Positions 1 to 8,701 of a stretch of DNA of 64,000 nucleotides are shown here, piece by piece. Source of the stretch: Pseudoxanthomonas sacheonensis (GTDB lineage: Bacteria; Pseudomonadota; Gammaproteobacteria; Xanthomonadales; Xanthomonadaceae); NCBI RefSeq assembly GCF_010093305.1, contig NZ_PDWS01000010.1, forward strand, positions 79,638 through 143,637, read 5' to 3'. The notes under the pieces were generated by a model. That model had not been told where the DNA came from, searched no databases, and saw only the letters and a program-made list of their open reading frames with translations. Each line of letters starts with the position of its first letter. The stretch's first letter is position 1. The position numbers and the translations under genes are program-made.

Positions 1-134
1 CCCGCGGCGTCTGCCAATACTCGGCCGTCGATATCCGGCGCATCGCCCGTCGGCACTCGCGGGACATCGAATCCATACTCGGCTACAACTACGGCGAAAA
101 CGTGATTCACCGGGACGACCTGGTGCTTTTGTAG
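1..134 (+). CDS. proB: Glutamate 5-kinase, C-terminal end (partial)
   Basis: The frame is open from the left edge (first full codon at base 3) and ends in TAG at 132-134. The 43 visible residues resemble the end of the PUA domain of ProB: RRHSRDIESILGYNYGEN followed by a HRDD near the C-terminus, as in enterobacterial ProB. ProB phosphorylates glutamate in the first step of proline synthesis, and the next gene, proA, encodes the second step, so context agrees. The TAG stop lies inside the first half of a REP element (GTAGGAG at 131-137), so the extreme C-terminus may have been set by the repeat. The kinase domain is outside the window. Confidence 0.8.
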   Translation, partial: RGVCQYSAVDIRRIARRHSRDIESILGYNYGENVIHRDDLVLL

Positions 135-234
135 GAGCTGCTGTAGGAGCCGCGTAAGCTGCGACCTCGGTCGATGAGTTCCCGGATGCTTGCCGGGAGG
201 TTGTTCTTCCGGTCGCAGCTTACGCAGCTCCTAC
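131..234. repeat. REP/BIME hairpin, GTAGGAGC family (copy 1)
   Basis: A 24-bp inverted repeat with one mismatch (143-166 and 211-234) both of whose ends read GTAGGAGC outward. A further partial unit starts at 131. The loop is about 44 nt. It fills the proB-proA gap and provides the proB stop codon. The same family recurs at 22901, 29199, 30098, 41064, 54409 and 61224. Confidence 0.85.
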
Positions 235-274
235 AAGAAAATACGCTGATGGCCAGTAAAACAGGAATGCATGC

Positions 275-1528
275 ATGAGCGACATCAGATCCCAAGCCGT
301 AGCCTGCCGCGATGCCGCACGGCACGTCGCGCAGCTTCCTGCTTCCGCGAAGAACGATCTGTTGCGCGCGATGGCCGCGGCGCTGGAAGAGGATGAAGCC
401 TCGATCCTGCAGGCCAATGGCAGGGATCTGGAAGCGGCTGCGGCCAAAGGCATCGGCGGCGCCATGTACGACAGGCTCAAGCTGGATGCCAAGGGGCTGG
501 CGGCTATTGCGGATGCGCTGCACGAGGTCGCCGAGCTGCCGGATCCGGTCGGACAGGTGACCCGCAGGGAAACCCGGCCCAATGGCATCGCCATCGAGCG
601 CGTGCGCGTCCCGCTGGGCGTGATCGCTATGATCTACGAGGCGCGGCCCAACGTCACCGCCGACGCTGCGGCCCTGTGCCTGAAGGCCGGCAATGGCGTG
701 ATGCTGCGCGGCGGCTCCGAAGCCATCCATTCCAACACCGCCATCGCCGCCTCGCTGAAGCGTGCGCTGCGCGAAGCCGGCCTGCCGGATGCGGCGTTGA
801 CCCTGGTCACCGACCTGCGCCGGGAAACCATGCTGGAAATGCTGCAGCTCACCGACATCATCGACTTGGCCATCCCGCGCGGCGGCGAAGGCCTGATCCG
901 TTTCGTCGCCGAGCACGCGCGCGTGCCGGTCATCAAGCACTACAAGGGCGTCTGCCATCTGTTCGTGGATGCCAGCGCCGATCCGGATCTGGCCCTGCGC
1001 CTGCTGATCGACGGCAAAGTCTCCCGTCCCAGCGCCTGCAACTCGCTGGAAACGCTGCTGGTGCACGCGGATATCGCTGGCGACTTCCTTCCCGCGGCCG
1101 CCTCGGCGCTGTCGGAGCGGGGAGTGGAGGTGCGGGCCGACGCGCGCAGCATTGGATTCATGGAAGGCGCCAAGCCGGCCACCGATGACGACTACGCCGC
1201 CGAATTCCTCGATCTGGTGATCGCAGTGCGGGTCGTCGACAGCCTGGACGATGCCATCGCCCATATCCGCCGCTACGGTTCGGACCATACCGAGGTCATC
1301 GCCACGCGCGATGAAGGCAATGCGGAGCGTTTCGTGCAGTCGCTGCGTTCGGCGGTGGTGATGGTGAACGCGTCCTCGCGCTTCTCCGACGGCGGCGAGC
1401 TGGGGCTGGGCGCGGAGATCGGCATTTCCACCACCCGCCTGCATGCCTATGGGCCGATGGGGCTGGAGGCGCTGACGGTGGAGCGTTTCGTGGTGCGCGG
1501 CACCGGCCAGACCCGCAACCTGCCCTGA
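275..1528 (+). CDS. proA: Gamma-glutamyl phosphate reductase
   Basis: This 417-aa protein, a usual length for the family, reduces glutamyl-5-phosphate with NADPH to glutamate-5-semialdehyde in the cytoplasm, the second step of proline synthesis. It shows the aldehyde-dehydrogenase-like segments [26 protein letters not shown] and, in [13 protein letters not shown], the catalytic cysteine at residue 255. An ATG at 275 is preceded by AGGA at 263-266 with 8-nt spacing; an overlapping ATG at 271 is out of frame. It follows proB, separated only by a REP hairpin, so the two probably form one transcript. It ends just before a terminator shared with the convergent tRNA-Pro gene. Confidence 0.96.
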   Translation: MSDIRSQAVACRDAARHVAQLPASAKNDLLRAMAAALEEDEASILQANGRDLEAAAAKGIGGAMYDRLKLDAKGLAAIADALHEVAELPDPVGQVTRRETRPNGIAIERVRVPLGVIAMIYEARPNVTADAAALCLKAGNGVMLRGGSEAIHSNTAIAASLKRALREAGLPDAALTLVTDLRRETMLEMLQLTDIIDLAIPRGGEGLIRFVAEHARVPVIKHYKGVCHLFVDASADPDLALRLLIDGKVSRPSACNSLETLLVHADIAGDFLPAAASALSERGVEVRADARSIGFMEGAKPATDDDYAAEFLDLVIAVRVVDSLDDAIAHIRRYGSDHTEVIATRDEGNAERFVQSLRSAVVMVNASSRFSDGGELGLGAEIGISTTRLHAYGPMGLEALTVERFVVRGTGQTRNLP

Positions 1529-1535
1529 GGGCAAC

Positions 1536-1558
1536 AAAAAACCGGCGCGGGGCCGGTT
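1536..1558 (-). terminator. Rho-independent terminator of tRNA-Pro (possibly bidirectional)
   Basis: The inverted repeat AACCGGC (1540-1546) / GCCGGTT (1552-1558) is followed on the minus strand by a run of T (A-run 1536-1541 on the plus strand). It lies 12 nt past the tRNA 3' end and 8 nt past the proA stop, so it may also serve proA, although the plus-strand U tract is weak. Confidence 0.75.
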
Positions 1559-1569
1559 ATTGGTCTTCT

Positions 1570-1646
<77 letters not shown>

Positions 1647-1658
1647 ATGAAGCCGCAT

Positions 1659-1688
1659 ATTGTATTCAGTCGCCCCCCATTGGAGCAA
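1659..1688 (-). promoter_or_regulatory. Possible sigma-70 promoter for tRNA-Pro
   Basis: On the minus strand, TACAAT (1664-1659) is a good -10 located 12 nt upstream of the tRNA 5' end. A weak -35 (TTGCTC, 1688-1683) sits 18 nt further up. The G/C-rich bases just after the -10 fit a stringently controlled stable-RNA promoter, but this is inference. Confidence 0.35.
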
Positions 1689-1786
1689 GTAGCGCGCGTC
1701 CGACCGCCTGCGTCGGCCGTTCAGCCGCTAAAATGGCGGCTTGCCGTCATTTGCCGCCCCGCGGCCGCCACCCAGGAGTTTTACGC

Positions 1787-3193
1787 TTGATCAAGCCGCG
1801 CACGCCGCCCGGGGTCATGGAGTTGCTGCCCCGCGACCAGATCGCCTTCCAGCGCATGCTGGACACGATCCGCCGCAACTACGAGCGTTTCGGGTTCCTG
1901 CCGGTGGAAACGCCTGTGTTCGAACTGTCCGAAGTGCTGCTGACCAAGTCCGGCGGCGAGACCGAGCGGCAGGTGTATTTCGCCCAGTCGACCGGCGCCC
2001 TGGAGAAGGTCGCCGAGGGCGTCTCCCGGCATGAACTGCCCGAACTGGCGCTGCGTTTCGACCTGACCGTGCCGCTTGCGCGCTACGTGGCCGAACACGA
2101 GCACGAGCTGGCATTCCCGTTCCGCCGCTACCAGATCCAGCGCGTGTACCGCGGCGAACGCGCCCAGCGCGGCCGTTTCCGCGAGTTCTACCAGTGCGAC
2201 ATCGACGTGGTGGGCAAGGATGCGCTGAGCATCCGTTTCGATGCCGAGATCCTGGCGGTGATCCATGCGGTGTTTTCCGAACTGGGCATCGGCGATTTCA
2301 CCATCCAGTTGAACAACCGCAAGCTGATGCGCGGCTTCTTCGAAGCGCAGGGCGTCACCGACGGCGCGCAGCAGGCGCTGGTGCTGCGCGAGGTGGACAA
2401 ACTGGACAAGCGCGGCGCCGACTACGTGCGCGAGACGCTCACCGGTCCCGATTTCGGAATCCCGGCCGCGCAGGTCGGGAAGATCCTCGATTTCGTCGGA
2501 TTCAGATCCGGCAATCACGCCGGTGCGCTGGAGATGCTTGCCATCCTGGAGGGGCATGAAGACAGCAACGACACTTTGCGCCAGGGCGCGGCCGAACTGC
2601 GCGAAGTACTGGAACTGGTGAAGGCGCTGGGCGTGCCGGAATCCGCTTATTGCCTGAACCTTTCCATCGCCCGTGGCCTGGATTACTACACCGGCACCGT
2701 CTACGAAACCCAGCTGGACGGCTACCCGCAGATCGGTTCCATCTGTTCGGGCGGGCGCTATGAAGACCTGGCCAGCCACTACAGCAAATCGAAGCTGCCC
2801 GGCGTGGGCATTTCCATCGGCCTGACCCGCCTGTTCTGGCAGCTGCGCGAAGCCGGTCTGGTGGCGGGCGTCGATGAAAGTTCGGTGCAGGCGATGGTGG
2901 CTTTGATGGAAGAGAACCAACTCACCGAATCGCTGGACATAGCGCGGCGTCTGCGCGCGGGCGGCATCAATACGGAAGTGCAGATGGAACCGAAGAAACT
3001 GGCCAAGCAGTTCCAGTACGCGTCGCGGGCGGGCATCCGTTTCGTGGTGCTTGCCGGCGAGGACGAACTGGCGCGCGGCGTGGTCACGGTGAAGGACCTG
3101 GCGCGCGAGCAGCAGTTCGAAACAACCCGCGACCAGCTCGCTTCCACTCTGCGTGTCGAGCTCGAGCAGACCCGCGCACTGGCGGGCCGCTGA
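1787..3193 (+). CDS. hisS: Histidyl-tRNA synthetase
   Basis: A class II aminoacyl-tRNA synthetase of 468 aa that charges tRNA-His. Motif 2 is seen around residues 126-140 ([13 protein letters not shown]) and the histidine-binding HisA motif around 296 ([12 protein letters not shown], then GGRYEDL). A C-terminal anticodon-binding domain follows. I place the start at TTG 1787 because AGGAG (1774-1778) lies 8 nt before it and the protein then begins [18 protein letters not shown], the usual family start; an in-frame upstream ATG at 1733 would add 18 unconserved residues. Its TGA overlaps the ATG of the next gene (ATGA), so translation is probably coupled. Confidence 0.95.
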   Translation: MIKPRTPPGVMELLPRDQIAFQRMLDTIRRNYERFGFLPVETPVFELSEVLLTKSGGETERQVYFAQSTGALEKVAEGVSRHELPELALRFDLTVPLARYVAEHEHELAFPFRRYQIQRVYRGERAQRGRFREFYQCDIDVVGKDALSIRFDAEILAVIHAVFSELGIGDFTIQLNNRKLMRGFFEAQGVTDGAQQALVLREVDKLDKRGADYVRETLTGPDFGIPAAQVGKILDFVGFRSGNHAGALEMLAILEGHEDSNDTLRQGAAELREVLELVKALGVPESAYCLNLSIARGLDYYTGTVYETQLDGYPQIGSICSGGRYEDLASHYSKSKLPGVGISIGLTRLFWQLREAGLVAGVDESSVQAMVALMEENQLTESLDIARRLRAGGINTEVQMEPKKLAKQFQYASRAGIRFVVLAGEDELARGVVTVKDLAREQQFETTRDQLASTLRVELEQTRALAGR

Positions 3194-5079
3194 TGAAACC
3201 CATCCGCCTCGACGGGCAATCCCTGACCCGCGACCAGTTGGTCGAAATCGCCTACGGCGCCAGCATCGGCCTGGACCCGCAGGCGCTGGAAGCGGTGGCG
3301 CGCGCCGCCGATTTCCTGGCCGAGCAGGTGCGCCGCGAAGAGCCCATTTACGGCGTCTCCACCGGCTTCGGCAGCAATGCCGACAAGCTGCTGGGCGCGC
3401 ACCCGCTGCGCGACGAATTGCCGGGCGCGGCCAAATCCGGCCGCTCGCTGCACGAAGAATTGCAGCACAACCTGATCATCACCCACGCGGTGTGCGTGGG
3501 CGAACCGATGGCGCCGGAAGTGGTGCGCGCCATGCTGGGCATCCGCATCAACACGCTGCTGCGCGGGCATTCGGGCATCCGCGTGCAGACCCTGGAAGCG
3601 CTGGCGGCGATGTTCAACGCGGGCATCGTGCCGGTGGTGCCGGAGCTGGGATCGGTGGGCGCTTCGGGCGACCTGGCGCCGCTTTCGCATCTGGCGCTGG
3701 TATTGCTGGGTGGCGGCGAAGCCTTCTTGGAAGGCGAACGCATGCCCGGCGCGCTGGCGCTGCAACGCGCGGGCCTGACGCCGGTGAAGCTTTCCTACAA
3801 GGAAGGCCTGGCGTTGAACAACGGCACCGCGCAGATGCTGGCGATGGGCGTGCTGGCCGTGCACAAGCTGGATGCGCTGCTGGACACGGCCGATCTTGCC
3901 GCGGCGATGACGCTGGACGCCTTCGCCGGCCGGTTGGGCGCCTTTGCCGAGGAAGTGCATGCCTTGCGTCCGCATCCCGGCCAAGTGCATGTGGCCTCGC
4001 GCCTGCGCGACCTGTTGTCCGGCTCCACGCTTGCCGATATTCCTTACCACCTGGTGCCCAAGTTCAAGCAGTGGCTGCCGCACAGTTGGGACACCGATGC
4101 CTCGCGCGAACTGCGTTTCGACATCGGCTGGGACTGGGTGCCCACCGACCAGCGCCACGGCCGCGAAAAGTTCTACCAGCGGTTCCGCCCTTTCCGCGGC
4201 GGCAAGAAGCACCAGCCGCAGGACAGCTATTCGCTGCGCTGCATCCCGCAGGTACATGGCGCGGTGCGCGATGCGGTGGCGCAGGCCAAGCGCGTGCTGG
4301 AAATCGAGCTGAACTCGGTCACCGACAATCCGCTGGTGTTCCCGGACAAGGCCGATGCGGCGCACGTGGAAGAGCAGGTCATCTCGGCCGGTCACTTCCA
4401 TGGCATGCCGCTGGCGCTGGCGATGAGTTACGTGAAAGCCTCGATCCCGGTGCTGGCATCGATCAGCGAGCGCCGGCTCAACAAACTGGTCGATCCGGCC
4501 ACCAACGATGGCTTGCCGGCTTTCCTGATCGGCAACGAGGACGGCACCGAGTCGGGCCACATGATCGTGCAGTACACCGCCGCGGCCATCGTCAACGACC
4601 TGGCCAGCCGCGCGCATCCGGCTTCGGTGTTCTCCATTCCCACCAGCGCCAACGCGGAAGACCACGTCTCGATGGGCGCCAACGAGGCGCGCCAGGTGCT
4701 GGCGATGACCCGCGACCTGACCAAGGTGCTGGCGCTGGAGCTCTACACCGCAGCACAGGCCCTCGACCTGCGTCGGGATATGATCAATGCGGCGCGGGAT
4801 CTTGCCCGCCGTAGCGAAGCCGCCGGTTTCGCCAGGAAGGTGCAGGGTAGTGCCGACACGGGTGCCGCGTTCCTTGCCGAAGTCGAGGGTCTGCGTGCGG
4901 AGCTCGCAGAGGCGGATGAATTCCATCCCGGCCATGCTGTCGCCGCAGCGCATGCGGCCCTGCGCGCGGAAATTCCGTTCCTGGACCGCGATCGTGCGAT
5001 GGATGGAGAAGTCGCGGCGGCTGTGCGGCTGGTGGAATCCGGTAAGTTGATGGATGCGACGCGCACCGCGTTGTCGTAG
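3193..5079 (+). CDS. Histidine ammonia-lyase-like (MIO family) with a 65-residue insertion
   Basis: The 628-aa protein belongs to the aromatic amino acid ammonia-lyase family. It carries the MIO-forming Ala157-Ser158-Gly159 in GSVGASGDLAPLSH, the active-site YGVSTGFG, QDSYSLRC, NSVTDNP and AEDHVSMGANEAR. The substrate-selectivity position reads LIITHAV, with His as in histidine lyases (phenylalanine lyases have FL, tyrosine lyases HL). Typical bacterial HAL is about 510 aa. The excess is mainly residues 277-342, a Trp/Arg/Lys-rich block lying just before QDSYSLRC. No other hut gene is nearby; instead it overlaps hisS by 1 nt. Deamination of histidine to urocanate is the best guess, but the substrate is uncertain. 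Confidence 0.8.
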   Translation: MKPIRLDGQSLTRDQLVEIAYGASIGLDPQALEAVARAADFLAEQVRREEPIYGVSTGFGSNADKLLGAHPLRDELPGAAKSGRSLHEELQHNLIITHAVCVGEPMAPEVVRAMLGIRINTLLRGHSGIRVQTLEALAAMFNAGIVPVVPELGSVGASGDLAPLSHLALVLLGGGEAFLEGERMPGALALQRAGLTPVKLSYKEGLALNNGTAQMLAMGVLAVHKLDALLDTADLAAAMTLDAFAGRLGAFAEEVHALRPHPGQVHVASRLRDLLSGSTLADIPYHLVPKFKQWLPHSWDTDASRELRFDIGWDWVPTDQRHGREKFYQRFRPFRGGKKHQPQDSYSLRCIPQVHGAVRDAVAQAKRVLEIELNSVTDNPLVFPDKADAAHVEEQVISAGHFHGMPLALAMSYVKASIPVLASISERRLNKLVDPATNDGLPAFLIGNEDGTESGHMIVQYTAAAIVNDLASRAHPASVFSIPTSANAEDHVSMGANEARQVLAMTRDLTKVLALELYTAAQALDLRRDMINAARDLARRSEAAGFARKVQGSADTGAAFLAEVEGLRAELAEADEFHPGHAVAAAHAALRAEIPFLDRDRAMDGEVAAAVRLVESGKLMDATRTALS

Positions 5080-5163
5080 CCGAGGATTCTGGCGGCAGTC
5101 AAATGCGCGCTTGGTTGAAAGGCCGGGAGCTGCACTGGAAGTGCACGCAAATGTCTGGACAAT

Positions 5164-5395
5164 TACCACCTCTCCCCTTGTGGGAGAGGTCGACGCGCTT
5201 GCGCGTCGGGAGAGGGGTGAGCGGAGCCGCATAGCTTGCAGATTGTTTTCTGCGAACCACATTCAGGGAGCCGCCGCTCGTTGCCGCGCTCCCGATATCG
5301 GATGGCGCATCACTCCGTTCGCCCCTCATCCGCCCTCCTGGCACCCCGTATCGAGTACGGGGCAGGCTCTTCTCCCGCAAGGGGAGAAGGGAGTG
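5164..5395. repeat. Mosaic of CTCTCCC-type inverted repeats
   Basis: The 320-nt gap between the lyase and the convergent cyclase gene has no gene. It holds hairpins of a second repeat family: CTCTCCCCTTGTGGGAGAG (5167-5185), GCGTCGGGAGAGGGGTGAG nearby, then CCCCGTATCGAGTACGGGG (5345-5363) and TTCTCCCGCAAGGGGAGAA (5371-5389). Related modules occur at 19767-19915, 28357-28552 and 60470-60495. Confidence 0.7.
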
Positions 5396-5399
5396 GATT

Positions 5400-7214
5400 T
5401 CACAGCGTGCGCACGCAATCGCGCCCTTCGGCCTTGGCCGCATACAAGGCCTGGTCGGCCACCTGCAACGCCGATTCGATGCTGTTCTTGGCGGCGATAT
5501 CGACCGAATGCACGCCGATACTGGCCGAAACCGGCACTATCAGATCGCCGCTCACGCAAGGCCGCTGGTGCAGGCTCTGGCGCAATTCCTCGGCGACGAC
5601 GCTGGCTTGCGCCAGGTCCATGCCGGGCAGGGCGGCGATGAATTCCTCGCCGCCGAAACGGGCCAGCAGCGCATTGTAGGGCGCCAGTATTTCGGCCATG
5701 GTGTTGGAAGTGGAGCGCAGACAGTCGTCGCCTACCAGGTGCCCATAGGTGTCGTTGATCTTCTTGAAATGGTCGAGGTCGATCATCAGCAGCGAGATGG
5801 GATGGCGGCTGTTCCTGGCTTCGGACAGCAGGTGCTCGAAGGCTTCGCGGAAATGGGTCCGGTTGTAGAGCTCGGTAAGGCCGTCGTGGCGGCTGGATTC
5901 GCTCAGCCGGTGGTGCGCGTCTTCCAGCTGGGCCAGCGCACTGCGCAGTTCCGAGGTGCGCATTTCCACCTTGTGTTCCAACTGGTCGCGCGCTTCGCGA
6001 ACGATGCGCTCGTTCTCGTTGCGCAAAGCGGCGTAGCGGTAGCCCAAGGCGACCGACAGCAGCAGCATCTCCAGCGCCGAGCCGATCTGCACGCCGTATT
6101 CGGTGACGAAGTTCTTCGGCAGCAGATCGAAGGCGATGGCCGAGAACATGCCGGTACCCAGCAGGAACAGGAACCAGGCCAGCAGGAAGAGCTTCGCCGG
6201 CTTGTAGCCGCGGCGAAGCACCAACACCGTTTCCACCAGGATCCAACAGATGCTGGGGAATACCGCTGCCGAGGCCAGGGGAACCACGGTGCGGTAGGGC
6301 AGCTGCGTGGCGGCGACGCCCAGCAGGACGAAGAACACGATGATCCCCAACGCCACCCGGTCGCCGAACCGCCAGCGCTGTTTCAGTTCCAGGAACGTCC
6401 GTGCGAATTGCTGCATGCCGATCAACGCCAGGCAGATGGACAGCGGCACCATGTGGTCGGCCAGCCATGCCGACCGTGGCCACAGGTATTCGAAACCCAG
6501 CCCGTTCAAGGTGAACAGCACCAGGCCGAAGGCGGTGATGTGGAACAGGTACCAGAAATAGCTGGCGTCGCGCAGGGTCAGCCACAGCACCAGGTTGTAG
6601 GTGAACAACGCCAGCAGGATGCCGTAGTACAGGCCGATGGCGAACTGCGCATCGCGCGACTGTTCGATGAAGGCGTCGGGCGCGTACAGCGTCAGCGGCA
6701 CCTGCATCGAGCTCTCGCTTTGCACGCGCACCAGCAGATTCACCGTTTGCCCCGGCGGCAGGTTCAGCCAGAAGTTCGGTTGCCGGTAGCGGAGGTTGCG
6801 CTGGTCGAAAGGCAGGTGGTCGCCGCCGGCGCTATGGGTCACGCGGCCATCGCTGTATTCGGCGTAGACGTCGATGCGATCGCTCAGCGCGTACTCCTGC
6901 ACCAGCAGCCATTTATCTTCGGGGTTGTCCCGGTTGGCGACCACGGCATGGAACCAGTACGCGCCGTCCTGGAAACCGAAGGTGGTGCCGTCGCCGCCGG
7001 GCAGGGGCTTGAACGCGCCTTCCCGGACATGGCGGTCGGCGGCGGCCAGGTCGTCGTCGCCTTTTTCGTCATGGTAGAAGCCGGTGTAGGGCGCCAGCGA
7101 CAGCTGGGAGGAGTCGGCGGTGATTTCCAGCGCCGTTCGCGCGAACGCGTCCGCGGCTGTCATAGCCATGAGCACCAAAAAGACCCGAATCAACCGGCTC
7201 CGCCAATACCGCAT
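5400..7214 (-). CDS. 7TM-DISM membrane receptor diguanylate cyclase (GGDEF)
   Basis: This 604-aa protein has a signal-like N-terminus (WRSRLIRVFLVLMAM), a periplasmic 7TMR-DISMED2-type beta domain (about residues 30-180), seven hydrophobic helices of the 7TMR-DISM_7TM type (about 185-390), a short coiled coil, and a C-terminal GGDEF domain. The signature GGEEF (521-525) is intact, so it should make cyclic di-GMP. The RxxD inhibitory site expected before the signature is absent (LAPYNALLARF), so feedback inhibition is unlikely. Start chosen at ATG 7214 for its GGGAG 8 nt upstream; another ATG at 7229 is possible. Its ligand is unknown; this sensor class often binds carbohydrates or related small molecules. 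Confidence 0.88.
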   Translation of the reverse strand: MRYWRSRLIRVFLVLMAMTAADAFARTALEITADSSQLSLAPYTGFYHDEKGDDDLAAADRHVREGAFKPLPGGDGTTFGFQDGAYWFHAVVANRDNPEDKWLLVQEYALSDRIDVYAEYSDGRVTHSAGGDHLPFDQRNLRYRQPNFWLNLPPGQTVNLLVRVQSESSMQVPLTLYAPDAFIEQSRDAQFAIGLYYGILLALFTYNLVLWLTLRDASYFWYLFHITAFGLVLFTLNGLGFEYLWPRSAWLADHMVPLSICLALIGMQQFARTFLELKQRWRFGDRVALGIIVFFVLLGVAATQLPYRTVVPLASAAVFPSICWILVETVLVLRRGYKPAKLFLLAWFLFLLGTGMFSAIAFDLLPKNFVTEYGVQIGSALEMLLLSVALGYRYAALRNENERIVREARDQLEHKVEMRTSELRSALAQLEDAHHRLSESSRHDGLTELYNRTHFREAFEHLLSEARNSRHPISLLMIDLDHFKKINDTYGHLVGDDCLRSTSNTMAEILAPYNALLARFGGEEFIAALPGMDLAQASVVAEELRQSLHQRPCVSGDLIVPVSASIGVHSVDIAAKNSIESALQVADQALYAAKAEGRDCVRTL

Positions 7215-7383
7215 CCTGCCCGCTCCCATGCGCGTTTCCGCGTGACTGGCCCCCCATGAGAGCCGCTCCGGAAGTCTACTCCCGCCGGATCGCGCCACTC
7301 GTGGATTCCTTCTCATTTTCCGTTTCATCACTCCAACGCAGTAAGCCCTTTGCCGGGGACACGAAAGGGCGGCGGCGGCAGGA

Positions 7384-7436
7384 TTGACGGGCCGGCCGCC
7401 CATGGGTTAATGTAACAGCACATTAATACATTAATA
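7384..7436 (+). promoter_or_regulatory. hisR-his operon promoter with candidate HisR operator
   Basis: A -35 TTGACG (7384-7389) is followed at 17-18 nt by a -10 in TTAATGT (7407-7413). Overlying the -10 is a perfect palindrome TTAATGT-N6-ACATTAA (7407-7426), followed by a second ACATTAAT half-site (7429-7435). An A/T-rich palindrome in such GC-rich DNA just upstream of a TrpR-family gene strongly suggests the operator for autoregulation and control of the histidine operon. Confidence 0.65.
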
Positions 7437-7449
7437 CGAACCCGCACCC

Positions 7450-7776
7450 ATGAAACGCCGTCCCGCCGCCAACGAACAAGCCGCCTCCGCTTCGCTGCAG
7501 GCCCTGTCCCGGGCCCTGGCCGGCCTGGCCAAGGCGGAAGACGTAAGGGCTTTCCTGCAGGATCTGTGCACTCCCGCCGAACTCGAGGCCATGGCCGACC
7601 GCTGGCGCGTAGTGCCTTTGCTGCTCAAAGGCGTGCCTTACCGCGAAATCCACGACCTGACCGAAGTCAGCGTCACCACCATCGGACGCGTCGCCCGCAC
7701 GCTGGAAAGCGGTACCGGCGGTTATGCCTCCGCATTGCGGCGCCAGCAGTCCCGTTCCTCCGCCGTTTCCCAGTGA
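7450..7776 (+). CDS. hisR: TrpR/YerC-family transcriptional regulator of histidine synthesis
   Basis: A 108-aa DNA-binding protein of the TrpR superfamily (YerC/YecD type): all-helical, with the helix-turn-helix around residues 60-82 ([19 protein letters not shown]). It lies 10 nt before hisG and begins the his operon. Regulators of this type have been proposed by comparative genomics to control his genes in Xanthomonadales, and the palindrome over its own promoter (7407-7426) agrees. By analogy to TrpR it would bind the pathway product (histidine) as co-repressor; this is inference. The C-terminal 20 residues are low complexity. Confidence 0.8.
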   Translation: MKRRPAANEQAASASLQALSRALAGLAKAEDVRAFLQDLCTPAELEAMADRWRVVPLLLKGVPYREIHDLTEVSVTTIGRVARTLESGTGGYASALRRQQSRSSAVSQ

Positions 7777-7786
7777 GCCTCCTTGC

Positions 7787-8701
7787 ATGAGCCCCATAGC
7801 CGCCAGCGCGACGCGCGACCGCCTGCGCATCGCCATTCAAAAGAGCGGACGTCTGGCCGAACCGGCCCGTGCGCTGCTGTCGGCCTGCGGCCTGAGCTGG
7901 CGCGAAAGCCGCGACAAGCTGTTCTGCTACGGCGAATCGCTGCCGGTGGATCTGCTGCTGGTGCGCGACGACGACATTCCGGGCCTGATCGCCGACGGAG
8001 TCTGCGATTTCGGCGTGGTGGGGCGCAACGAACTGAACGAGCAGGCCGCGGCCCGTGCGCGCTTCGGTCTGGCCGACGCCTACAGGGAAATGCATGCGCT
8101 GGGCTTCGGCGGCTGCCGCCTGATGCTCGCCATTCCCGACACCTGGGACTGGCAAGGCCCCGCGCAGCTTGAGGGCATGCGCATCGCCACCAGTTATCCC
8201 GCGATCCTGGGCGACTGGCTGGAGAAGCAGGGCGTGCGCGCCAGCGTGGTCGAGCTGTCCGGTTCGGTGGAGATCGCCCCCAAACTGGGGACGGCCGATC
8301 TGATCTGCGATCTGGTTTCCAGCGGCGCCACCCTGTTGGCCAACCAGCTCAAGCCGGTCGAGACTTTGCTGGAAAGCGAGGCGGTGCTGGCCGGGCCGGC
8401 ACGCGAGCTGGAAGACCAGCGTGCCGATCTGGCCGCGATGCTGCTGCGCCGGATGGAAGGCGTGCTCAAGCTCAAGGACAGCAAATTGCTGATGTTCCGC
8501 GCCGAACGCGCCACCGTGCCCGCACTGCTGCGTCTGCTGCCCGATGCCGATCCGCCCACCTATCTGCAGGCCGACGCCGGCGGTCCGCTGTCCTTGCAGA
8601 CCATGTGCCATGGGCTGGTGACATGGCAACGGCTGGAGGAGCTTGAACGCGCGGGCGCGCAGGGTCTGATGGTGCTCGCCGTGGAGAGGTCGCTGGCATG
8701 A
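7787..8701 (+). CDS. hisG: ATP phosphoribosyltransferase (long form)
   Basis: HisG, 304 aa, joins ATP and PRPP in the first committed step of histidine synthesis. The length and C-terminal ACT-like domain (about residues 225-304) identify the long form that is feedback-inhibited by histidine without HisZ. Conserved parts include [15 protein letters not shown] at the start, [26 protein letters not shown] and, in the PRPP loop, [16 protein letters not shown]. The ATG at 7787 gives the normal family N-terminus; an upstream in-frame start at 7724 would run back into hisR. The stop overlaps the hisD start (ATGA). Confidence 0.95.
   Translation: MSPIAASATRDRLRIAIQKSGRLAEPARALLSACGLSWRESRDKLFCYGESLPVDLLLVRDDDIPGLIADGVCDFGVVGRNELNEQAAARARFGLADAYREMHALGFGGCRLMLAIPDTWDWQGPAQLEGMRIATSYPAILGDWLEKQGVRASVVELSGSVEIAPKLGTADLICDLVSSGATLLANQLKPVETLLESEAVLAGPARELEDQRADLAAMLLRRMEGVLKLKDSKLLMFRAERATVPALLRLLPDADPPTYLQADAGGPLSLQTMCHGLVTWQRLEELERAGAQGLMVLAVERSLA

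Noticed and set aside
107..1537. A 476-codon open frame on the minus strand across proA
   Set aside because: It is antisense to a clear proA, shows His/Gln/Arg-rich composition typical of reversed GC-rich codons, has no family resemblance, and crosses the tRNA-proA terminator region only partly.
2779..5262. An 827-codon open frame antisense to hisS and the ammonia-lyase
   Set aside because: Same GC-rich shadow effect; no motif, signal or ribosome site, while both sense genes are well supported.
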